Of a stretch of DNA of 64,000 bases, positions 9,780 to 19,447 are shown piece after piece. The position numbers and the translations under genes were made by a program. The stretch is from Simkaniaceae bacterium (GTDB taxonomy: Bacteria > Chlamydiota > Chlamydiia > Chlamydiales > Simkaniaceae), in the NCBI GenBank assembly GCA_018399075.1, contig CP073763.1, positions 248,001 through 312,000 on the forward strand, written 5' to 3'. The notes below the pieces were generated by a model. That model was given only the letters and a program-made list of their open reading frames with translations, was not told the origin of the DNA and ran no database searches. The first letter of the stretch is position 1. Every line of letters begins with the position of its first letter.

Positions 9780-10371
9780 GTACTGTATCAAAAAGCATCG
9801 CATAAAATGCGGCAGGAATTGTCCCAGCAAGAACGAGCCCCCACTGCATGGTCCGCAATCCTTGAATAATTAAATCGCCCAGCCCACCAGATCCAACCAA
9901 GCTTGTTAAAGTCACCATACCAATCGTTGTGACTAGAGCAATTCGAACTCCATTGATTAGTATCGGAAGGGAAAGAGGAATTTCTACATAAAAAAGAACC
10001 TGTCTTTTTGTCATTCCCATGGCATTGGCTACATTTTTTACATTTTTACTGACTTGGAGGATTCCTGAGTAGGTGTTTGTAAGAATCGGAAGAAGCGCAT
10101 AGAGAACCAGAACTAAAATAGCAGGAAGTGTTCCTGTTGCTGGAACCGAAACGATATTCCTTAGCGCAACAAGAATAACAACGATGAGAGCGATGAGGGC
10201 AAGACCAGGAATCGTTTGAATAATAGCAACAAGTCGAAGAATATAACGGGCCCCTCTTCCTTTTGATCTTCCAAGAAAAACTCCCAGTGGAATGGCTATA
10301 AGCATCGCTATAAATAGAGAGATAAAGGTGAGCTCAATATGCTCTAGAGATTTTTCTAATATCGTTTTCAC
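9742..10371 (-). CDS. ABC transporter permease, quaternary-amine/osmoprotectant type
   Basis: The 209-residue protein has about six membrane helices and the permease loop EIPLSLPILINGVRIAL, with the helix GSGGLGDLI after it. Length and pattern match OpuBB/OpuCB/YehW-type permeases of the choline, glycine-betaine or proline family. It overlaps the upstream ATPase gene by ATGA and is last in the operon aminotransferase-mreC-ATPase-permease. No substrate-binding protein gene or fused binding domain is seen nearby, so the receptor must be elsewhere or absent. Confidence 0.85.
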   Translation of the reverse strand: MKTILEKSLEHIELTFISLFIAMLIAIPLGVFLGRSKGRGARYILRLVAIIQTIPGLALIALIVVILVALRNIVSVPATGTLPAILVLVLYALLPILTNTYSGILQVSKNVKNVANAMGMTKRQVLFYVEIPLSLPILINGVRIALVTTIGMVTLTSLVGSGGLGDLIIQGLRTMQWGLVLAGTIPAAFYAMLFDTVLTKVGNHFAFEQ

Positions 10372-11339
10372 AAGGGGGCTTTTGGCTGTTTCATTAATAG
10401 CTCTAGAATATGATCGAGCAATTTCTCTTTTTTAATTTCTCCTCGATAGGAGGACCCAGAAAAAATCGGGAGGTTTTTTGTTTTGGTTTCCCTAAAGGAC
10501 TCAAGAGCTTCAATCAATGTTGATCTAGGTGTTAGTTTTGTGTAGTTCGTGATGGGCCTTTCGATACTTGGTTCAATACATTCATGAATCGTTTTTGTCA
10601 GAAGAGAGAGTTGAAAACGGTGTCTTCCTAAGAATTGATCGGCAAAAGCGCTTGGAGGATTTTCAACAAAAAGGCTTGGGGAGGAGACCTGGACAAGCTC
10701 TCCAGAATCCATTAATGCAATCCTGTCTCCCATAGTAACAGCTTCAACTAGGTCGTGCGTCACAAAAACTATCGTTTTTTTTATTTTGGATTCCAGCTCT
10801 AGAAATTCTTTTTGGGTTTGCTCTCTTGTAATGGGGTCTAAAGCTCCAAATGGCTCGTCCATTAAAATAATTGGTGGATCTGCTGCAATGGCTCGTGCCA
10901 CACCAATTCTTTGCCTTTGGCCTCCGCTGAGCTTTAAGGGATATCTTTTTAAAAAGTGTGCTGGATCAAGGCCCATCATGTCCATAAGTTGATCCACTCG
11001 ATCCTGAATTTTTTTCTCCTCCCAGCCTAAAAGCCTGGGAACAATCGAAATGTTTTCTTCAACTGTCATATGAGGAAAAAGGCCAATCTCTTGAACAGCA
11101 TAACCAATGCTTCTTCGAAGTGTAATGGGATCTAAAGTGAGAATATCTTTCCCATAAACTGAAATGGTGCCGGAAGAAGGGTCTAGGAGGCGATTAATTA
11201 GTTTTAATGCTGTTGTTTTTCCACTCCCACTTTTTCCTAAAAGGACGAGCGTTTCTCCTTCTTTTACCTCAAGATTTAAATTTTTAAGGGCATGAACTTT
11301 TTTACTAAAAGACTTCCATACCTCTTTAAATTGAATCAC
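10368..11339 (-). CDS. ABC transporter ATP-binding protein, osmoprotectant type
   Basis: The 323-residue ATPase has Walker A GKSGSGKTT, signature LSGGQRQRIG and Walker B IILMDEPFGALD. After the nucleotide-binding domain (about residues 1-240) a shortened C-terminal regulatory part resembles one CBS half (residues 255-310). ProV/OpuCA proteins normally carry two CBS repeats, so ionic-strength sensing may be reduced. It overlaps mreC upstream and the permease downstream by four bases each. Energises uptake of a betaine/choline-like solute by family. Confidence 0.85.
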   Translation of the reverse strand: MIQFKEVWKSFSKKVHALKNLNLEVKEGETLVLLGKSGSGKTTALKLINRLLDPSSGTISVYGKDILTLDPITLRRSIGYAVQEIGLFPHMTVEENISIVPRLLGWEEKKIQDRVDQLMDMMGLDPAHFLKRYPLKLSGGQRQRIGVARAIAADPPIILMDEPFGALDPITREQTQKEFLELESKIKKTIVFVTHDLVEAVTMGDRIALMDSGELVQVSSPSLFVENPPSAFADQFLGRHRFQLSLLTKTIHECIEPSIERPITNYTKLTPRSTLIEALESFRETKTKNLPIFSGSSYRGEIKKEKLLDHILELLMKQPKAPL

Positions 11340-12475
11340 GGAAATTCCTCATTTTTAACAAGAGGGGGAAGAACAGAAACATCGAGAAGAGTGCTTAAAT
11401 TTTCTACACAAAGCTTTGCTTCAATTTCAAACGAAGGGCTCCCCTCTTTTAGGGGAGCAATTTTAGTTACATGTGCTACTGGAATATCTTTAGGAAAAAC
11501 ACCATCCATTCCCGTTGTCACAAGTAAGTCCCCGACATCAATCAGAGAGGTATAGGATTCATTGCTTAATTGATCAAGAGGTTTTCCACTTCGTAGCTCT
11601 AAAGACGGACCTTCTTCATCCTCAAAATCATAATTAAATCCAATCCCCTTCAGAACTTCAGACCTCCCTCTCCAAAGAGGACTACTACTGCCCATGAGCT
11701 CTCCCTTTGCTAAATACCTTTCTGGAGCTTCTTCTTCTAAGCGCTCCAAGAGTTTACCGAGGACAAGGAGTGTTTCACGAGGTTCCTCCCTAAGAGCAAC
11801 CTGATGTAAAACCTGCTTGACAAGGGTTGCAAGTTCTCTATTTCCCTCCCCTCCACGGGCGACTCTAACAGAGGGAATTAATGAGGCATCAGTTAGAAGG
11901 CGGACACGGCTCTTGTGTTTTCCAACAAACTCGATCATTCCAATCAAATAAGGGCCTTTTAAAATGGGGCTTCCAACAGCAATAATTTCTTTCCCAAGTT
12001 TGGTGTTTTCACTTTCTCCAACATTAATCCAAAGGGTAGAATTCCAATCTGTTGGATCGCGGTAAATCACCGCGGCGGAAAGGAAAAAAAGCTCTAATTC
12101 AAGTTGCTTTTCTGCTGCTGCTTTTCGCCTTTTATAAAAAGAAGAGCCCTTCTTTTCATCAAGGGCTATGATCTCTTTAATTTTTTTTATTTGCTGCTCT
12201 ATCCTCTCTTCTGAAAGGAGTCTTCGACGGAGCGATTCATTTTGTTTTTTTAATAAGAGATTTTCAACTTCAATCGATTCAATGTCTTCTTTCTTCTTTT
12301 TTGGGAGAGGGGAGGGGGCAAAGGAAGCACGAAGTTGGGCTCCTTCCTTCCAAAACCCTTTAGAAAGAGTCCCCGCACTACTTCGCATTCCTTGAACAAC
12401 AATTCCTGGGAAGTAAAAAAGAGAAAACAAAAAGAGCCCTAATAGAATATAGGGGCGATAGCTTTTTTTTCTCAT
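11336..12475 (-). CDS. mreC: Rod shape-determining protein MreC-like
   Basis: The 379-residue protein has a short basic N terminus, one membrane helix (YILLGLFLFSLFYFPGIVV), a coiled coil over about residues 60-105 and a beta-rich periplasmic domain with the VGSPILKG and GDLLVTTGMDGVFPKDIPVA blocks seen in MreC. In chlamydiae MreC works with MreB at the division septum. The order aminotransferase then this gene matches CT637-CT638. The domain is longer than usual because of an insertion around residues 200-290. It overlaps both neighbours by ATGA. Confidence 0.75.
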   Translation of the reverse strand: MRKKSYRPYILLGLFLFSLFYFPGIVVQGMRSSAGTLSKGFWKEGAQLRASFAPSPLPKKKKEDIESIEVENLLLKKQNESLRRRLLSEERIEQQIKKIKEIIALDEKKGSSFYKRRKAAAEKQLELELFFLSAAVIYRDPTDWNSTLWINVGESENTKLGKEIIAVGSPILKGPYLIGMIEFVGKHKSRVRLLTDASLIPSVRVARGGEGNRELATLVKQVLHQVALREEPRETLLVLGKLLERLEEEAPERYLAKGELMGSSSPLWRGRSEVLKGIGFNYDFEDEEGPSLELRSGKPLDQLSNESYTSLIDVGDLLVTTGMDGVFPKDIPVAHVTKIAPLKEGSPSFEIEAKLCVENLSTLLDVSVLPPLVKNEEFP

Positions 12476-13671
12476 CCTTTCGTCTTAATAATTGCCTCAA
12501 TCACGTAAGGCAGGTTTCCTTCATTAAGTCCTGTAAGATTAATTCTACCGCTTCGAGTTAAATAAACCCCATATTCATCAATCATACGGTCAACTTGCTC
12601 TGCGCTTATTCCTAGCATGGAAAATAACCCGTAACGTCTTTTTAAAAAACCAAATTTGTCTTTTCCAAATTGCCTACCAAGAGCGTCAACAAGATCATTC
12701 TTCATTAACGTAATCCTCTCGCGCATTTGATCGACTTCTCCCTTCCACATTTCAACAAGACCCACATCTTGAAGAATTGTTGTGATAATTCCTGCTCCAT
12801 GTCTTGGAGGATTTGAATAGTTAACACGGGCAAGTCGTTTCACAACGCTTGATAAGTTTTGAGAGAGCTGCTCATTTTTGGCAATGATAGAAAGACAGCC
12901 AATTCTTTCTCCATATAGACCAAAGTTTTTAGAATAAGAAGCAGCAACAAGCATTTCGTGCCCTTGACTTGCAAAATAGCGAATTGCCCAGGCATCTTGA
13001 TCAAGGCCGCGACCAAAGCCTTGATAAGCAAAATCAAAGAAGGGAACGAGTTTTTTCTTTAAAAAGAGGGTGGACAGCTCTTTCCATTGAGCATCGTTTG
13101 GATCACATCCCGTTGGATTGTGACAGCAGCCATGTAAAACCACGACGCTTTTTTCTGGAGCGTGTGACAAGGTGTCTAGCATCCGTTCAAAATCAAGCGC
13201 ATGGATTTCTTTGTTGTAGTAGGGATAAGTTTCGATCTCCATTCCACAGGCTTCAAAAATCCCTCGGTGGTTAGGCCAAGTGGGGTCTGAGAGGTAAACC
13301 TTTTTTGTTACCTCACGAGCTAAGAACTCTCCACCTAAGCGAAGGCCGCCAGTCCCTCCAATCGTTTGTGCTCCAAAAAGGGTTCCTTTTGCGCTTTTGC
13401 AAAAAGCTTCTCCAAAGGCAAGCTTCTGAGCTTCATGAATAAATGCTTCATCTCCTCCCATGGGGAGGTAGAGTTTATCTTTTTCAATTTTTTCGAGAAC
13501 TTTTTCTCCTTCCTTAACGGAGCGAAGAGTGTGGGTTGCTAAGTTTTCATCACGAAAAATTCCGACAGTCAAATCAATTTTATTAGGGTTTTTATCTTTC
13601 TTAAAACGGGTAGCAAGCCCAAAGATTGGATCAGGCGGGAAAGGTTCAACTTTTTCAAAAATACTCATCAC
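12472..13671 (-). CDS. Aspartate/aromatic aminotransferase
   Basis: The 399-residue PLP enzyme belongs to the class I aspartate/tyrosine aminotransferases (AspC/TyrB). Visible are the N-terminal PPDPIFGL block, the HGCCHNPTGCD cofactor block, DFAYQGFG and the PLP lysine in SYSKNFGLYGERIG. It exchanges amino groups between aspartate or aromatic amino acids and 2-oxoglutarate. The chlamydial equivalent is CT637, which in Chlamydia is studied for a possible role in lysine/mDAP synthesis. It is the first gene of a four-gene ATGA-overlapping operon. Confidence 0.9.
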   Translation of the reverse strand: MMSIFEKVEPFPPDPIFGLATRFKKDKNPNKIDLTVGIFRDENLATHTLRSVKEGEKVLEKIEKDKLYLPMGGDEAFIHEAQKLAFGEAFCKSAKGTLFGAQTIGGTGGLRLGGEFLAREVTKKVYLSDPTWPNHRGIFEACGMEIETYPYYNKEIHALDFERMLDTLSHAPEKSVVVLHGCCHNPTGCDPNDAQWKELSTLFLKKKLVPFFDFAYQGFGRGLDQDAWAIRYFASQGHEMLVAASYSKNFGLYGERIGCLSIIAKNEQLSQNLSSVVKRLARVNYSNPPRHGAGIITTILQDVGLVEMWKGEVDQMRERITLMKNDLVDALGRQFGKDKFGFLKRRYGLFSMLGISAEQVDRMIDEYGVYLTRSGRINLTGLNEGNLPYVIEAIIKTKG

Positions 13672-13752
13672 AGTTCTCCTCTAAAAATGTCTCTTTCCAT
13701 TATGCCTTCTCATTGAAAAAAACTCCCGAATAATTTACGCTTGATTCCCTTT

Positions 13753-13825
13753 GGGGCGTTAGCTCAGTTGGTAGAGCGCAACAATGGCATTGTTGAGGCC
13801 AACGGTTCGACTCCGTTACGCTCCA
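13753..13825 (+). tRNA. tRNA-Ala (GGC)
   Basis: The 73-base gene folds as a cloverleaf: acceptor GGGGCGT with ACGCTCC (one G-U pair), D arm TAGCTCAGTTGGTAGAGC, anticodon stem CAACA/TGTTG with loop ATGGCAT (anticodon GGC), T loop GGTTCGACTCC, and discriminator A. No CCA is encoded. It sits between the aminotransferase and a convergent porin gene. Confidence 0.95.
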
Positions 13826-13833
13826 TTTTCATC

Positions 13834-14844
13834 TTAGAATTCAATTCCTGCCCGCAGGGTTGCTCCATAGAAAGTTAAGTCTTCGGCATAGCGCATGAGT
13901 TGAATGCGAAAACCACTCGCTCCACGATTTTCAATTTCTACAGATTGATTTTGCCGCCAAAAGTACTCGGCTTCATACCCTAAACTAAGACTAAACTGTG
14001 TTGAGCGCATCGGATAGTCCCAGTTAAGACCAAAGAGAAAACGAAGGGTTGGAGTAAAAAGGTAGGAGCTCCCCTTTAATGCAATTTCATTTTCGCTATG
14101 TTTCACCTCAAATTCTCCAAATAAAAGGGAACCACTCGCATCACCCACAAGGGAAATCCCATAGAGAAGGTGCCAATTCATATTGAGCCCAAGGTTTGGC
14201 CCTGTGCCGACAAACCGACAACGATCTTTAACTCTAATTGCCTCACGGCTTCGATAGGTCACCCCTTGCTTCTGATCAATCCATGCCCGTTTAACACCAA
14301 CCATTGTTCCAAAGCCCAAAAGACGGCTTAAAAAAGAGCTTTGATGCAGGGTTAGTTCAATATTATCGTAGTCAATTTTATAGTCAGAACGTGCTTCATA
14401 AATTGATGGGATAACCCCACCTTTTAAAGAAACTAAAAGAGAAGGGGGAATGATGCCTCGTCCTTCATTATCTTGAGTTCCAAAATGTGTATAGGTTCCT
14501 ATGACTTCCCATTTTACAATCGGGAGGCGGATCCCTGCTCCAACCCTATATCCCCAGTCCCAGTCAAAGCTTTGGGTCTCAACTTTTCCACTTCCACCTG
14601 TGGCTAGATCATAAACATACTCTGTTCCACCAACTTTGGCATGCCAATAGAGAGCTCCTCCAAAAAACTGGATCCCAATCCATCCTTTTTCAAATTTTCC
14701 ACTCGCAAAGCTCGCACCAAATCCTCCGCCCTCAGTTTTGGTCCCCACTTGCTCCATCTCTTCTTCCAAAGAAGCAACGCGCTCTTCTAAATCACCCCCA
14801 TAAAGTGAAAAGAGAAAAATAAATGATAAAAGGAAATATCTCAT
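13834..14844 (-). CDS. MOMP-like outer-membrane porin (large family), copy 1
   Basis: The 336-residue protein begins with a signal peptide (MRYFLLSFIFLFSLYGG), then a short coiled coil (LEERVASLEEEMEQV), then alternating aromatic/polar beta strands and ends in GIEF, a terminal aromatic typical of outer-membrane barrels. The layout matches the Legionella-type MOMP-like family that is expanded in Simkania and relatives. It is related to the second copy at 16205-17317. It follows the MFS transporter gene with a 25-base gap, so the two may be one unit. Confidence 0.75.
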   Translation of the reverse strand: MRYFLLSFIFLFSLYGGDLEERVASLEEEMEQVGTKTEGGGFGASFASGKFEKGWIGIQFFGGALYWHAKVGGTEYVYDLATGGSGKVETQSFDWDWGYRVGAGIRLPIVKWEVIGTYTHFGTQDNEGRGIIPPSLLVSLKGGVIPSIYEARSDYKIDYDNIELTLHQSSFLSRLLGFGTMVGVKRAWIDQKQGVTYRSREAIRVKDRCRFVGTGPNLGLNMNWHLLYGISLVGDASGSLLFGEFEVKHSENEIALKGSSYLFTPTLRFLFGLNWDYPMRSTQFSLSLGYEAEYFWRQNQSVEIENRGASGFRIQLMRYAEDLTFYGATLRAGIEF

Positions 14845-14869
14845 AGAAATAGTTTATTGAAAATACAGA

Positions 14870-16114
14870 TTAAGTACTAGTTTCTAAACGGACAGGATAC
14901 CTTCTTCCGTTAAGAGAGAGGAATGTTGTTGCAAGCAAGCAAAGCGTCATTCCACAGAGAAGAACAAAGGTTGGACTTCCCGTTTGGAGAAAGAGAAAAG
15001 AGCCTAAATAGGGGAAGATAATTCCTCTTATACCGACAGCTAAAATATTGACAGAGCTATAGGGGGCGCTATCTTCATCTTTAGAAAAGACAGGTCCTGA
15101 CATTTTCCAACTCAGCTCACTTCCCCCTTGCATCACACCATATGCGATATAGGCAATGTAAATGATAGAGCTCGATGAATGGGCAAAAATAAGGAGGAGA
15201 GGAAAGATAGCTGCTGCAAGAGTAACAACAGAACAAAGAACAAAAATTCTAGAGCGATTGAAAAACTTCACCCAGAGTGGTGAAGAAAGAGCAAAACCAA
15301 TTCCTTTAAGAGCGGCAACGGCGGTTAAGACATCTGAATACGAAAGGTGAAGGACGTTGTTAAAATAGGCGGGCAAAACGGGCTGCAGGATCATGAGTCC
15401 CGCCCCTCCCAAGAAAAAGCCCCATTGGAATTTTGCAAAATCTGAGCGCTGACTTAAGAGTTTCCAACCACTTTTCCAAGGGTTAATAAGATGGGTCAAT
15501 TTTCTTACTGAAGCTACCGCTTCTTTCCTCTCTGGACTCTCAATTTTAATCTTTTTTATCGGCAATGTTGAAATCATTCCCAAAAGAGCTGCAATGGGAA
15601 AAAGGAAACGCCAAGACTCAGAAACATTATCGAGCACCCCTCCAATAAATAAAGGAAGGAGGGCAACGCCTAAATAATCAACCGTCGATCCTATTGCACA
15701 AATCTTGCTCCTTGAAGCCCCTGGAACCTTTAATTTCAAAATTTCCATCCACGCTGGAATGGTCCCTCGACAAAGAGTCATGTGAAACCCAACAGCAAAG
15801 ATGTAAAACCAAGGATTATTTACAAAGGGGAAGAAAAGAAAAGGGGTAAACTTAAGGACATTTCCAAGAATAAGGTTGGGGATCAATTTTTCTCTCATTG
15901 CGTGAACCCTCTGGCTCCAATAGGGAGAAAACAATGAAGCAACAGGCTTGATTGCTATTAGGGTAGCAACCTGAAAAGGGGTTGCATGAAGATCTTTATG
16001 TAATATGACTGGAAGGAGATAAAAAAGCCCCCAAAAGGGAACCGAGAGGATCCTTGAGATGACATAGGCCATCGCTGTTGAGTCTTTTATTGAGAATGTG
16101 GGGCTCTTATCCAT
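14870..16114 (-). CDS. MFS transporter, paralogue A
   Basis: The 414-residue protein has about twelve membrane helices with a basic loop between two halves, as in the major facilitator superfamily. It is clearly paralogous to 34031-35287: shared blocks include FWGLFYLLP/FWGVFDILP, GSTVDYLG/GSTVNYIG, FFLGGAGLM and APYSSVN. Substrate is not visible. It lies just upstream of a MOMP-like porin gene in the same direction. Confidence 0.8.
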   Translation of the reverse strand: MDKSPTFSIKDSTAMAYVISRILSVPFWGLFYLLPVILHKDLHATPFQVATLIAIKPVASLFSPYWSQRVHAMREKLIPNLILGNVLKFTPFLFFPFVNNPWFYIFAVGFHMTLCRGTIPAWMEILKLKVPGASRSKICAIGSTVDYLGVALLPLFIGGVLDNVSESWRFLFPIAALLGMISTLPIKKIKIESPERKEAVASVRKLTHLINPWKSGWKLLSQRSDFAKFQWGFFLGGAGLMILQPVLPAYFNNVLHLSYSDVLTAVAALKGIGFALSSPLWVKFFNRSRIFVLCSVVTLAAAIFPLLLIFAHSSSSIIYIAYIAYGVMQGGSELSWKMSGPVFSKDEDSAPYSSVNILAVGIRGIIFPYLGSFLFLQTGSPTFVLLCGMTLCLLATTFLSLNGRRYPVRLETST

Positions 16115-16204
16115 GCAAACATTTTAGAGCCTGTCATAATAAAAAAAAAGACAGGAAAGATTAGATCGTGTTGTCAAACAATAAAGGTTATTTGATGATG
16201 CGGT

Positions 16205-17317
16205 CTAGTAATCGAGGCGGAGCTTAAAGCTTATCCCATAAAAGCTTATGTCTTCTGCCATACGCTCAAAATTAAGGCGGGTGCTCGATGAGGCCTGAGT
16301 AAACTCCCAATTATAAGGGCTCATGCTCTGGTTTTCTCTCCAAAAGTAAAGGATCTCATAGCCCAATCTAAAGGAGATGTAATAGTTTTCTTTATGAAAA
16401 TAGTCGGACCAACTCATCCCAAGAAACATTTGAGTAAAGGGAACAAATCGGTTCATTTTTCCCTTCAGGCGAATATTTGCATTGGCCGAGGAAACATTGG
16501 GTGAGGTTTTTTCTTTTTCAACGCCCTCAAAGTAGCAATAAAGAATCGCTCCAGAAAGCTCTCCCTCTAGCTGAAAACCATGTCCAATAAATAAAGTCCC
16601 TTGAATTCCCATCCTGGGACCAAGACCATCAAAGTCGCAGCGATTGTAAACCCGATAATACTCGCCGATGACTTCCCCATCAAGCTCTAAGGAACTGAAG
16701 TCGAACTTCACTTTTTGCTCTTGTCTCATCCGCGTCCCCTTTAATCCAATATGGGGCCTAAGGGTGAGAAGGCGGCTCATAAAGTATTTTCGTCCCATTT
16801 CAAAGTCGAAATTCATGTAAGTGAGATCAAAGATAGATTTTGCTTTTTCAAAAGCTCCGCCAAAAAAACCTACCTGGGAAACAAGGAATGCTGGAGGATA
16901 TTTATAACAACTGTCTCCATCATGATTTTGGTAATAGGTGAAGTTTAAATAGACATCCCAACGATCATGAGAAATGACCGTTCCAATCCCAACTCTTCCT
17001 CCAACTTCCCAACCAAAGGAATTAGAGCGAACGCTCCCTCGAATAGGAGCATTAGGAAGGTTTTGCCCTTCACCGGTCGAGAAAACATAGTCTGTTCCAC
17101 CAAGTTTGGCATCCCAATAGAGCAGCTCTCCTGTTGTATACCAATCAAGACCGTATCCATCGGGCTGAGCAGAGGCCAGAGAAAGTCCGAACGACCCTAA
17201 GGTGTTTTCGGTTCCAACCTCTTTCATCTGTTTTTCTAGCTGCTCAACGCGCTCGGTAATTCCACCAAAAAGAGAGCCCCCAAGGGCTAAGATGAAAAAC
17301 ACTCCCTTTCTCAACAT
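16205..17317 (-). CDS. MOMP-like outer-membrane porin (large family), copy 2
   Basis: The 370-residue paralogue of 13834-14844 has a signal peptide (MLRKGVFFILALGGSLFGG), a coiled-coil ERVEQLEKQMKEVG, the conserved LYWDAKLGGTDYVF block (LYWHAKVGGTEYVY in copy 1) and a C-terminal KLRLDY beta signal. An AAGAGGT ribosome binding site precedes the ATG and lies only 10 bases after the glk stop, so porin and glucokinase are probably co-transcribed. Confidence 0.75.
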   Translation of the reverse strand: MLRKGVFFILALGGSLFGGITERVEQLEKQMKEVGTENTLGSFGLSLASAQPDGYGLDWYTTGELLYWDAKLGGTDYVFSTGEGQNLPNAPIRGSVRSNSFGWEVGGRVGIGTVISHDRWDVYLNFTYYQNHDGDSCYKYPPAFLVSQVGFFGGAFEKAKSIFDLTYMNFDFEMGRKYFMSRLLTLRPHIGLKGTRMRQEQKVKFDFSSLELDGEVIGEYYRVYNRCDFDGLGPRMGIQGTLFIGHGFQLEGELSGAILYCYFEGVEKEKTSPNVSSANANIRLKGKMNRFVPFTQMFLGMSWSDYFHKENYYISFRLGYEILYFWRENQSMSPYNWEFTQASSSTRLNFERMAEDISFYGISFKLRLDY

Positions 17318-17327
17318 TATTACCTCT

Positions 17328-18308
17328 TCACATCACATATTTTGCATAGTATGCCGCTCCCAATAGAGCTGTTTTATCGTTAAGGACAACGCGAATCGGT
17401 ATCCCTCCAAGGAGATCTGAAAATCGCCCTTTTCTTTTAAAAGAATCAAGAAAGCCGCCCAGCTTTATAATGCTCAATAGTTTTGGTGCAATGCCACCAC
17501 CAATATAAATCCCCCCAAGGGCAAACATTTTTAAAGCAACATTTCCAGCTTCTGATCCATAGATAGAAATAAATAACTCGAGCGCTTTCTTGCAAGCCCG
17601 AGATTCACCACTCAATCCTTTTTCAGAGATAAGGCGAGGAGAATCTCCTGCAGCAATCTCTTTTAATACTTCTTCTCTTTCCTTCTCCACCCTTGTCTCA
17701 ACGATAAATTGGTAAACGTTGTAAAGCCCTGGGCCCGACAAGATTCTTTCATAGGAAACGTGGCCAAACTTCTTTCTTAAAAAACGGAGGAGAGAATCTT
17801 CCCTTTCGTTTATTGGAGCAAAGTCGGCGTGACCTCCTTCACAAGCAAAAGGAATATCTTTTTTTCCATCAAAAAAAATTCCCGCCTCTCCAAGTCCTGT
17901 TCCTGCAGAAACAAGGGCTTTGTTCCCTTCAGCTTTTCTGTCCCCCTCATTGAGAGTAAAAAACTCTTCTTCCTTAAGCATATTAAGCCCATAGGCATTA
18001 GCTTCTAGATCATTAATCAATGAGACTTTTTCAATCGTAAGTTCTTTCGAAAGGGCTTCGCTTTCTACAAGCCAAGGTAGGTTTGTCGCTTGACTTTTCC
18101 CCTTCTTAACCGGTCCCGCTATCCCAAAACACCCTTTAGCTATTTCTTCTGTTGTCTCTTTTAAAAACTCTTTCACAATCAATCGAAGGTTGGGATATTT
18201 TTGGCTAGGAAACTTCTCTTCTTTTAAACAAATAACCTTTCCTCTCTCCTCTTTATAAAGAGCTAGGTGGGTTTTAGTTCCTCCAATATCTCCCGCTAAA
18301 TATGCCAT
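17328..18308 (-). CDS. glk: Glucokinase
   Basis: The 326-residue enzyme phosphorylates glucose. It has the ATP motif GDIGGTKTHLAL at the N terminus, the NDLEANAYG block with catalytic Asp, GTGLGEAGI, the EGGHADFAP substrate loop and GGIYIGGGIAPK. Length is normal for the Glk family. Chlamydiaceae lack glucokinase whereas environmental chlamydiae have it, so this supports the taxonomic guess. It is followed after 10 bases by a MOMP-like porin. Confidence 0.92.
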   Translation of the reverse strand: MAYLAGDIGGTKTHLALYKEERGKVICLKEEKFPSQKYPNLRLIVKEFLKETTEEIAKGCFGIAGPVKKGKSQATNLPWLVESEALSKELTIEKVSLINDLEANAYGLNMLKEEEFFTLNEGDRKAEGNKALVSAGTGLGEAGIFFDGKKDIPFACEGGHADFAPINEREDSLLRFLRKKFGHVSYERILSGPGLYNVYQFIVETRVEKEREEVLKEIAAGDSPRLISEKGLSGESRACKKALELFISIYGSEAGNVALKMFALGGIYIGGGIAPKLLSIIKLGGFLDSFKRKGRFSDLLGGIPIRVVLNDKTALLGAAYYAKYVM

Positions 18309-18415
18309 TCCCTACCCTTAGCATGTGAGAGGGAAATTGTCATTGAAATTTTACACATGCTTCTAAAGCAAAATAGATGTATATTGAGGAAAAATGAAAA
18401 TTAAAAGGAATAGTC

Positions 18416-19447
18416 ATGACTGAAAAAAATGATGCAGCAAAGAAAAAAGCTTTAGAACTTGCCATTTCTCATATTGAAAAACAATTTGGTACTGGCTCTA
18501 TTATGTCGCTTGGAGACCACTCTGCAGCCCGAGGTATTAGCTCGATTAAAACTGGGGCCCTTTCTTTAGACCTTGCTCTTGGAATTGGTGGCGTTCCCAG
18601 GGGCCGCGTTGTAGAAATTTATGGTCCAGAATCTTCTGGTAAATCAACCCTTGCCACACACATCGTAGCAAGCTGCCAAAAAGAAGGTGGAGTTGCTGCT
18701 TATATTGACGCAGAACACGCAATGGACCCTTCTTATGCTGAAAAAATTGGTGTCAGCTTAAACGATCTCATGATTTCACAACCCGATTGTGGTGAAGATG
18801 CTCTTAACATTGCTGAAATGCTTGCCCGCTCTAACGCCGTTGATGTCATTGTTATTGACTCCGTGGCCGCCCTTGTCCCTAAATCAGAACTTGAAGGGGA
18901 AATTGGAGACTCACATGTTGGTCTTCAAGCGCGCCTTATGTCACAAGCATTAAGAAAGCTGACCTCTACTCTTGCAAAAAGCAATACATGCGCCATTTTC
19001 ATCAACCAAATCAGAGAGAAGATTGGGGTAATGTTTGGCAATCCGGAAACCACCTCTGGAGGAAGAGCCTTAAAATTCTATTCATCCATTCGTATGGATA
19101 TCCGTCGTATTGGTTCGATTAAGGGGCCAGAGAATACTGATATTGGAAACCGGGTGAAAGTCAAAGTTGTAAAGAATAAAATGGCTCCTCCATTCCGCAT
19201 AGCTGAGTTTGATATTCTCTTTAACGAAGGAATCTCTCGAATGGGCTCTATTATTGACCTCGGCGTTGAAAATGAAATTATTGACAAGAAGGGAACTTGG
19301 TATAGCTATAAGGACCAACGCTTAGGCCAAGGAAAAGAGGCAACACGCACTGAGTTAAAAAATAACCCAGCGCTCGCCGATGAAATTGAACAAAAAATCT
19401 TTGAAAAAGTTCAGGGTGTTCCTAAGGAAGAGCCAGCTTTAGCATAA
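18416..19447 (+). CDS. recA: Recombinase RecA
   Basis: The 343-residue RecA has Walker [10 protein letters not shown], the [10 protein letters not shown] block, Walker [13 protein letters not shown], loop 1 [10 protein letters not shown] and loop 2 [19 protein letters not shown] followed by GG. It mediates strand exchange and, in bacteria that have it, SOS signalling. The short acidic C terminus is typical. It stands alone on the plus strand, flanked by minus-strand genes, and its 3' end overlaps the prenyl synthase gene by 37 bases. Confidence 0.97.
   Translation: MTEKNDAAKKKALELAISHIEKQFGTGSIMSLGDHSAARGISSIKTGALSLDLALGIGGVPRGRVVEIYGPESSGKSTLATHIVASCQKEGGVAAYIDAEHAMDPSYAEKIGVSLNDLMISQPDCGEDALNIAEMLARSNAVDVIVIDSVAALVPKSELEGEIGDSHVGLQARLMSQALRKLTSTLAKSNTCAIFINQIREKIGVMFGNPETTSGGRALKFYSSIRMDIRRIGSIKGPENTDIGNRVKVKVVKNKMAPPFRIAEFDILFNEGISRMGSIIDLGVENEIIDKKGTWYSYKDQRLGQGKEATRTELKNNPALADEIEQKIFEKVQGVPKEEPALA

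Noticed and set aside
16130-16165. CCTGTC...GACAGG hairpin after the MFS start region
   Set aside because: It lies upstream of the MFS gene, has an A-only loop and no T run; no clear function.
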